DNA of 64,000 nucleotides from positions 216,051,245-216,115,244 of the forward strand of contig CM071568.1 of assembly GCA_036426205.1 (NCBI GenBank), in the 5' to 3' direction. Both the position numbers and the translations under genes were made by a program. The notes beneath the pieces are model-generated. The model worked only from the letters and a program-made list of their open reading frames with translations. It was not told the DNA's origin and searched no databases. Source of the stretch: Ascaphus truei. Lineage: Eukaryota > Chordata > Amphibia > Anura > Ascaphidae. Below, one piece after another: positions 57,447 to 64,000 of this stretch. Each line of letters begins with the position of its first letter. Position 1 is the first letter of the stretch.

Positions 57447-58212
57447 GTACTCCTGAGGACGCCGAATCACCGATTAGCAAAACACGTCGAGTGGTACCGC
57501 CCAATTGTGACGTGACTGCGGAGGAAGGCGCCCCTGTATGCACCGCAACAGCCGAGCCGGAAGTGACGTCAACATCCAGGGACCGGCGACGGAGTGGCGT
57601 TTCCAACGTACCCTCGTGGGGTCCAGTCGGAGTTCCCGTCAGAGTTGGTGCGGTGAGAGGCGACATATATCTCCCAGTTGTCACACTAAAGCTTTACTGT
57701 ACATGCTGTTTTTATTTGGCAACACTGTAAGTGTGCATTTTTAAGGAGTTTTATAAAGTGTTTTGAATTATCTGATCTGTGCTATGTGCGTACTCTCCTT
57801 GCTGAGGTCGTATTCTCCAAGTGAAGAGGCCATTCTGCAATACTGTTGTCCACAGTCCACCCACTGCCATTCCGGCTTGAAAACTATTACCTTCCTTTGA
57901 GTAGGCTGCACATAGGAGCCAAGATTCATTAGGGAATATTCCTATTAATTTTGTACATCTGCACTTAGAATTTCTTTTTGTGTGTTTATATCCCCCATGC
58001 TCCCCCTGGATCGTGAGAAAACAGTTCTACATTTTGGGGAAGAGTGAAGACAACCCCACCGGAGGGTAGAAGCAGGGGGTGACACTTTAATATTGTTCTT
58101 TGCACTTGCTTATATATTTTTGCACTATTATCACTTTAAGATCACAATTTAATTATTTGATTAGTTAGCACTGTTTAGGGTGTTAGTGCCTTTTGTATTC
58201 ACCTATTTTGGC
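57447..58212 (+). mobile_element. Insert with hammerhead-like start, between 212-bp direct copies
   Basis: The insert starts two bases before the stem I strand of a hammerhead-like motif and ends before 58213. The flanking copies 57234-57446 and 58213-58424 are about 95 percent identical by eye. The interior has a CpG-rich start and AT-rich end and no coding frame. A hammerhead at the leading edge fits a Penelope-type terminal repeat, but no protein domain confirms it. Confidence 0.5.
57449..57492 (+). ncRNA. Hammerhead-ribozyme-like motif 2
   Basis: ACTC (57449-57452) pairs with GAGT (57489-57492) as stem I. CTGAGGA (57453-57459) is an exact CUGANGA core. Stem II is GC plus AATC/GATT with a 3-nt loop and a small internal bulge (57461-57478). 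AAAA (57479-57482) stands where GAAA is expected. Stem III is two pairs closing an AC loop, then cleavage triplet GTC (57486-57488). Only the G12 position is lost. It is probably a decayed type I hammerhead. Confidence 0.5.
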
Positions 58213-58290
58213 ATAATAGCTCATTTGTCCATTATAAAATCAAACATTAGCCAGCCAGCTTAAATAAAGTAAATAAAACTTTCTACTTAC

Positions 58291-58342
58291 CCCTGCCATC
58301 ATGAAGGGTGTCTTCATCAGCATACTCCAGGTCCATGTCCTC
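58291..58342 (-). other. Exon-like 52-bp block, copy 5
   Basis: Minus strand reads EDMDLEYADEDTLHDGRG and ends at GTAAGTAG; upstream is a pyrimidine-rich TTTCTTGTGTTCTTGCTGG stretch resembling a 3' splice-site region. Confidence 0.4.
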
Positions 58343-58394
58343 CGATGCCAGCAAGAACACAAGAAATACAAAAAAAATACAATTTAACGGCCTC

Positions 58395-58447
58395 TAACCC
58401 CTTAATCACCTTAGCGGTTAATAACCGCTATAGTAATTAAGGGGTTA
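58395..58447. repeat. 53-bp imperfect palindrome
   Basis: TAACCCCTTAATCACC..TAGCGGTTA pairs with TAACCGCTATAG..ATTAAGGGGTTA. An equivalent stands at 43903-43955. In the sister copy the hairpin is cut at its apex by the 57447 insert. Confidence 0.75.
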
Positions 58448-59170
58448 ACCCACCCTCCCCTACCCACCAGAGAGGCCTAACAACCCACCCCGGGCCCACT
58501 ATACCTACCCTGTACCCATTGAATGGCATAGTGGTACATCATACCCATATAATATTGGCATGATAAGCCACTATAGCACTCAATGGTCACCCTAATAAAA
58601 AAGCAGGAATGCCAAAAATACACAATAATAAAAGATATACACAAACACCCCAATTCAAGAAATAAAAGCACTAGCCAACCAATTAAATAAATAAAAGCAC
58701 TAGCCAACCAATCAATTTAATAAATAAAAGCACTAACCAACAAAACAATGACTTAATTTTAAACACTAGCCAACAAAACAATTAATTAATTTAAACCAGA
58801 AGCCAACTAAACAAATAATTAATTTAAAAAGCAAACCAATCCTAAAATGTACAAAAACAAGGCATCCAAATTCCAAACAATTGAATCCAAACAATAAAAA
58901 CAAATAGAAAAAATATAATCAATTCAAAACAAGCATTTGCCAAAAAATGCATTGTCTGTCACTATATTTATCTGTACTATACAGATTAATACATTATCAG
59001 TCAATGGGCAATGAAAACATAAAAATAAATAAATACAATGAAAAAACCTGAAAAAGTACATTTACATACATTCAATATTTTACTTAACTTTAGAAGTCTT
59101 CATCCCGTTGGATCTGTAATCTCTCATACCGCGACGTCATCACCCTCAATCCAACACCATCCACCTTGAA

Positions 59171-59444
59171 CTTTACAAGCTGTGGGCCTCTTTACAGAGA
59201 AGAGGTATCTTTTGTGGGTGGGGACGTTGCACCGGGGAAGATATTGGGGGTCTGGTGGCTGTTGCTTTAAGAGGTGAAAGGGAAATAGTGGGACAGGACA
59301 TAACACACCCATAATATTGACAAACTTTTCTATACAGGTTTTGCCCATTCCATTTAAGGGTTACCATATAGGTAATAGGGCAATGCCCAGTAGCTTCTAA
59401 AGTACAAGCCATATTTCCCAGTAAGTATGGCAGCTTAACAGCCT
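59171..59444. other. No recognised feature
   Basis: Short spacer before solo LTR 2; nothing identifiable. Confidence 0.35.
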
Positions 59445-60266
59445 GACATTGTAAGGATCTGTGATCACCGGCACGCTCCTCGCTTACCCCAACCCGCGAC
59501 TGGGTGTTCTGCTTCTCCTGCAGCACATCTCGCCTGCCGACGAATACCAGCATCCCATCTAGGGGCGCGCGCGGACCACACTCTGCACTAAATGCTGTCC
59601 CACTGGCCCCGCCTCCAGTCTACGCTCGTGCGGTGATGCCACCGTCACGCAGCGCGCACCCGCTATGTGCAGCACTCTCACACATGCGCAGAGCCTTTCT
59701 TGCTCCTCTGCCTTTACTACACCTGTTGCTGATTCCTCTGCCTGTGTATACACCTGTGCTATCTCGCCAGCCAACCACAGCGAGGCATACTCATGAGTAT
59801 GCATCCTCCTCATTGGACAATCTCCCTTTATATGCTCAGCTGCCACACTGGCAATTTGGCTGAGCATAAACCTAGCGAAGTGTTCACTACTGTCTTGCCT
59901 CCTCGGTCTTGTCCTGCTCCTTGTTCCTGATCTTGGATACTCTTCCGGACTCCGCTCTTATGTTCTCCTGACCTTGGCTATGTACGACCAATCGCACATC
60001 TCCACTACTGACCTCGGCAAAGTACCACGACGATCTACCTCTCTCCAATCCAGACCACGGCTAAGTACTTCCTACGATCCGCTACTCTCCAACACCGACC
60101 TCAGCAAGTATTACTGACCATCCAGACCTCTCTTACCCTGACCGGGCTACCTCGACTAATCTACACTCCAGACGAGCCCATGTGGCTGTGGGTTGGTGTT
60201 ATATCAAATCCCCACCTTGGCCTCGCGGTCACGCCTTGTTTGTGGTGAGCACTCCATTACAGACAT
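59445..60266 (+). mobile_element. Solo LTR 2 (812 bp)
   Basis: LTR 59450-60261 starts TGTAAGGATCTG and ends CACTCCATTACA, flanked by exact 5-bp repeats GACAT (59445-59449 and 60262-60266). It has a GC-rich promoter-like centre, a TTTATATGCTC TATA-like word near 59825, and pyrimidine-rich tandem-like GACCTC/CTACTCTCC words downstream. The ends match solo LTR 1, so both belong to one related LTR group. The open frame at 59504-59863 is not a gene. Confidence 0.85.
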
Positions 60267-60496
60267 GCAGTTTCTCAGGTATACCTAATAAAAGAAGAGA
60301 GCGCAGAAGAGGAGCGTATAAATATGTGAAATTCTTTATATAACAACAACTTGTAATAAAAGCCACTGCTCATCCCTGTGCAGCATTCGGTCCCGATGGG
60401 ATTAACTGTCCAGACACTCGCTCAGCCCCCCTCCATGGAAGATCCCAAGCACCACGTGTTCCTGGAATATCAGCTACAGCCCAGGTGTTGTTCCAT
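60267..60496. other. No recognised feature
   Basis: Spacer with AATAAAAG words; no assignable element. Confidence 0.3.
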
Positions 60497-61849
60497 TAAG
60501 CCTCGGATATAGTAGGCGCCCGCAACGGAGTGCATGGCGTGACGCGCGCCTGTAGTTTGAGCAATCCGTGGCCTGTGGGATTTGTATGATGTGCGTGATG
60601 GGGAGGCGTGGCGGAGGCGTGGCCTAAATATCACGAGTGGTTTGCCCTCATTGGCTAAACTGCGCAGTGTATTGTGTATTTAAGTGCAATGAATACAATA
60701 ATTTTATATTCATTGAGATCTTCTATAATACTGATCATAATAATAATAATAATAACAACAACAACAATTAAATAATTACTTAGAATGTAAGGATTATCGG
60801 AATATGATAATCAGATCATACAATGTAATTTCTGAAAAGAAAACCCATGTCCCGTCAAGCCATATCCCTAGGTAAGTAAAGGCATCTTATTTGCCTGACG
60901 TGTTACGCTATACCTTGCTGTTTATTTATACTTTTTTTATGGGGTTTTACAAAACCATTAGCCGACCTATGCTCCTTCCTGATCCTCCTGTATACTGATT
61001 TTTAAATATATTACAGTAGAAATATAGCTAGCTTCACAGTTACCAAAATCAATAGTTTTATTCAGGCAAGCAAGGTTCAGTAGAAAATGAACAATACAGA
61101 TGAATCAACATGTATAACATCACATTTTCCAACTCAGCATCAGCAACATCCATAAAATGAACATCAGCAATGCTGTGTATAACCAATATCCATTATTTAT
61201 TAAGTGCACTTTAATACTCCTTGAATTTCAATGACCCTTGTCAATACTGTATGTCAATATTATTAAAAAATAATAATATTCCTGGTGTTAAAAAAATAAA
61301 GAATTTGCTGAATGCAGACCCCGATAAATTGCAATCCTATTTCTAATTACCTTAGGTATGTTTCCTTGGCTGTAACAACTTTTATTCAAAATTCCCTACG
61401 CAAATAGATGCAATCCTTTTTTCATGGCTTAGTCCAAGTTCTGGTAATGATGCAGGTAGGTTTCCAGGAAGAACCCATGGGTCGCAGGTGGATGTAGCAA
61501 ATACAGTCTAATCTACCTAAGCCCACGTCCATAGTATGAGCGAAGGCGCGAGCCAAAAACAAAAGGCAATACGGTAATGCGCACGGCCGTAGAGCACGCA
61601 TGCACGAGAGCTTCAGAGTGGCCGATACTTCGCGAGACCACATTTTGTTTATTTTGCTGCGCGACGGTCTGGTCACGTGCGTGGTTCAGCCAATGAGGGC
61701 GAACTGCTCCCATTACGTGGACGCCTCCGGCACGCCCTCGCCACACACCCTGTCGTGCAATCCTACAGGCCACGGATTGCTTCTAGTACAGGTGCGCGTG
61801 ATGTCATGCGCTCTCTAACGTGCACGCCTGTACTATATCCGAGGCCTAA
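60497..61849. mobile_element. Long-TIR nonautonomous DNA element (1.35 kb)
   Basis: TAA at 60497-60499 and 61847-61849 flank inverted ends of about 170-180 bp: GCCTCGGATATAGTA on the left and GGCCTCGGATATAGTACAGG on the other strand at the right, each continuing through GCAATCCGTGGCCTGT and a GCCCTCATTGGCT word. The middle is AT-rich with an AATAATAATAACAACAAC run. A three-base TAA duplication fits PIF/Harbinger-type elements. No transposase is present. Confidence 0.6.
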
Positions 61850-62339
61850 CTATATTAGAAGACAGGCACTCGCAGTTCAGGCAGTCCCTGTTGCACTGGC
61901 CACACCGGTACGGCTCCTATGGGATCTGGCGGTGCTTGGAAAGCAGCGTGCATATAGTATCTTCAGAGTTTGATGCTCTCACTGTGTAGTGCAAACAGTA
62001 GCTCCGGCTCTTTCACTTCGTCTATGCTATGCAGGGCTGAAAATAGACTAAAGGTCTCTCTCCTTTACTTCCTATACCAACGTGTTCTCGCCATCTTGTA
62101 ACAAACCCTTTCATTGGTTCAAGCAGGGCAGGGGAAGTCTTAAACAAGGAATATTTTCCTGCCATCCCTTTTGATTTGTGGGAAATTAATCCATTGTAAA
62201 TATGGGCCGATTCTTCTGAGAATGCTCACAGTTAAGCCAACAGTTTCCAATGGGAATACGTTTTAACCCCACCCTGAGTCCACCAAAGTAAACAAACTTT
62301 CCAGGAAAATGGCAGGTTTCTGATAGGGAATAGCTATGT
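61850..62339. other. No recognised feature
   Basis: Noncoding DNA between elements, possibly LTR-related; nothing can be named. Confidence 0.3.
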
Positions 62340-63420
62340 AGCAGGGTAGTCCTCCTCACCTAAAGGGGGAGTTGGTTTAGCTCTGCAGGCAAGTTCTGCG
62401 GAGGTGCGTCGGCCATGTTGGGGTTGGCAGGGCTGAGAAGCTGGACATTCTCCTTGATATGCGGAGGCAAGATGGCCATGTTGGGGTTGGAGAGACAGGA
62501 TATCCTCTGGAGAACAGGATATCCTAGGGGACTGGAGACTGCAAGGGCAGAGCTGTCTGGGATCACAGAAGAGAAGGTTGTGTCCTGGGAGCCAGTCAAG
62601 CTGCCTGGGACTAGACCAGAGAATGCCCCATAGGCCAGAGTTAGTCGCTGAGCCACCCTAGCAAAGTATAATGGTAGGGACGGTCATACTTCATGGACTT
62701 TCCCATTAGCCTGATCACAAGCAGAGCAACGGAGCAGGACAAACTGCAGGGAATGATTCCCTAAGCCTGGAGGAACAACCTTGGGGCTGCCGGACGTAAG
62801 GCGAGAAGGGATATTGTTGGGAGGCCCTGCATCGTGGGATCATGGATGCGGTTTTCCATTCTGCAGAAGGATTCCCTGGTTAACCGAGAGTAACCAGGAA
62901 GGTACCCATGTGCACCACCAATACACAAGGGAGGGTAGCGCTGCATTCACACATACATTGGGGGATACCTTGCAGACATCTGTGGTTCTAAGGTGCCCAA
63001 GGGATAGGGTGCAACTAGGATCCTTAGCTATAACTGCTCCCTGGGATAGGAGGAAGGGATTCGGTAATATTGTGATTGTATTGTATGATGTGTATCTGTG
63101 GGGGACCCTGCGGTAAAGAGTTATGGTTTATTATTATTGTGTATGTGGTTATTTGCTGTATATCTACATATGTTCCCATAAGGAGCCATCCCGTCTACAC
63201 CGGGACCCCCGCGGGTTGAGGTACTGCACCAGCACCCTTAAGCTCCCTATGAGTGGAGGCTCAGGCCTTCTGTAAGCCTGCAGGTTAGCAACAAAACGCC
63301 TGTTGTATGCAATTATCCCTGGGGGAGGACAGGTGTTACAGCTATATCTGTAACATACTGTATCCATGACAGTCTGGTTGCTGTACAATGTAGTACAGTG
63401 ATCAGCATACATAATTCACA
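62340..63420 (+). mobile_element. LTR-like relic C
   Basis: Contains GTGCACCACCAATACACAAG and GGTAGCGCTGCATTCACAC (62910-62955), shared with relic A near 24740, and an end-like GCGGGTTGAGGTACTGCACC block (63210-63232). A GGCCATGTTGGGGTTGG phrase is duplicated (62411 and 62477). Termini are unresolved. Confidence 0.4.
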
Positions 63421-63837
63421 GCAGAAGCACACTGTGTTTAAAGCTTCACTTCAGACGGTATAATAATATCCCTCTGTCTCAAAAGGGAAGGGGGCTACAC
63501 ACTCTGCTTGGTTGACAGTCTTATTGCCCCAGCAAATCATATATAAAACACAAGTCTCTTCGTTCAAGAAGTTTATTATATTAACTAGCTGATATACCCG
63601 GCGTTGCCCGTGATGTAATGTTCTGGCTCCCCCATCCTCCATCTCAACTCCCTTCCCCCCCCTCTTCACAGCTGTTCAGAGCTGCGCCCCCTCCCCCTCT
63701 GTTCACAGCTCTGATTCCCCCCCCCATTCAATGCTTTGTTTCCCCCCTCCCCCCCCGTTCACAGCTCGGTTCCCCCCCCCTGTTTACAGCTCCGTGCCCC
63801 CCGTGTGTTTGGCAGCTGAGCTGACTGAGGGGGGAAG
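63421..63837. repeat. Second ACTAGCTGA motif and C-rich tract
   Basis: AACTAGCTGATATACCCGG at 63583 followed by GCGTTGCCCG, then a C-rich degenerate repeat with GTTCACAGCTC words (63650-63800). The same order of motif, C-rich tract and tandem repeat occurs at 16918-17355. Confidence 0.65.
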
Positions 63838-64000
63838 TGTGTATCAGTCAGTGAGTGTGTGTCAGTCAGTCAGTGAGTGTGTGTCAGTCAGTCAGTGAGT
63901 GTGTGTCAGTCAGTCAGTGAGTGTGTGTCAGTCAGTGTGTCAGTCAGTCAGTTAGTGAGTGTGTGAGTCAGTGAGTGTGTGTGTCAGTCAGTCAGTGAGT
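63838..64000. repeat. 24-bp GTGTGTCAGTCAGTCAGTGA-type tandem repeat, open at window end
   Basis: About six to seven copies with small length changes, continuing past base 64000. Confidence 0.9.

Larger units (their letters stand above)
56348..59170. repeat. Hairpin-rich repeat family, copy E3 (largest)
   Basis: Starts GGGGCCTATGCTATCC with GATAAG words. It contains an AACCGCTAAGG hairpin (56775-56820), a minisatellite (56930-57125), two exon-like blocks, the 53-bp hairpin at 58395-58447, a tandem ACTAGCCAACC region (58640-58830) and a tail homologous to E4. A 766-bp insert (57447-58212) divides it, flanked by 212-213-bp direct copies. The right end is approximate. Confidence 0.6.

Overview
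This is a repeat-dominated, gene-poor vertebrate window. The mix of repeats points to an amphibian, most likely an anuran. It holds Penelope-like elements with GIY-YIG domains, a DIRS-type tyrosine-recombinase retroelement, CR1 and L1 LINE pieces, a Tc1 element with long inverted repeats, hAT and other short nonautonomous DNA elements, and solo LTRs. The taxon is inferred from repeat content only. I see no complete host protein-coding gene, no rRNA or functional tRNA gene and no CRISPR. Nearly all open frames are repeat relics or low-complexity shadows. One 109-base run of N (5213-5321) lies in a repeat block that looks poorly polished.

Layout. 0-4.5 kb: two hAT-type MITEs, a near-perfect palindrome between 14-bp direct repeats, two copies of a 366-bp TA-flanked MITE, and a Penelope-like fragment that one of those MITEs interrupts. 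4.5-7.5 kb: a block of mixed inverted and tandem repeat units between 13-bp direct repeats. 7.8-11.6 kb: a G-rich tract, a head-to-head pair of Penelope-like GIY-YIG fragments and a third Penelope-like fragment. 12.7-17 kb: two CR1 fragments, a hairpin-rich repeat, and a 2.1-kb TA-flanked segment carrying a short forkhead-like frame. 17-18.3 kb: microsatellites and CpG-rich DNA. 18.5-21.4 kb: a 2.8-kb inverted composite between 12-bp direct repeats, containing a decayed coiled-coil/basic coding frame. 22-29 kb: LTR relics, a Tc1 element inserted in one of them, a DIRS element split by an insertion, and an L1 tail. 29-35.7 kb: hairpin-family DNA, a foldback, a hammerhead-like motif, and the 5' part of an LTR retroelement (LTR, tRNA-Trp-like primer site, gag-like region). 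36.8-46 kb: two L1 ORF1 pieces and two more hairpin-family copies. 47-53 kb: SINE pieces, a hAT MITE and a hAT transposase relic. 53.6-64 kb: two solo LTRs with exact 5-bp target duplications, more MITEs, the largest hairpin-family copy (split by an insert that starts at a second hammerhead-like motif), an element with long inverted repeats, and terminal tandem repeats.

The elements do not work together as a pathway; they record successive insertions. Clear nesting is visible at a MITE inside a Penelope-like element, Tc1 inside an LTR, an insert inside DIRS, a SINE piece inside a foldback, and the inverted composite inside an older repeat of which another copy survives at 54.6-55.2 kb. The most unusual items are the forkhead-like frame within a possible DNA element, two hammerhead-ribozyme-like folds, the 12-bp-flanked inverted composite, and a 52-bp exon-like block kept at the same length in five repeat copies.
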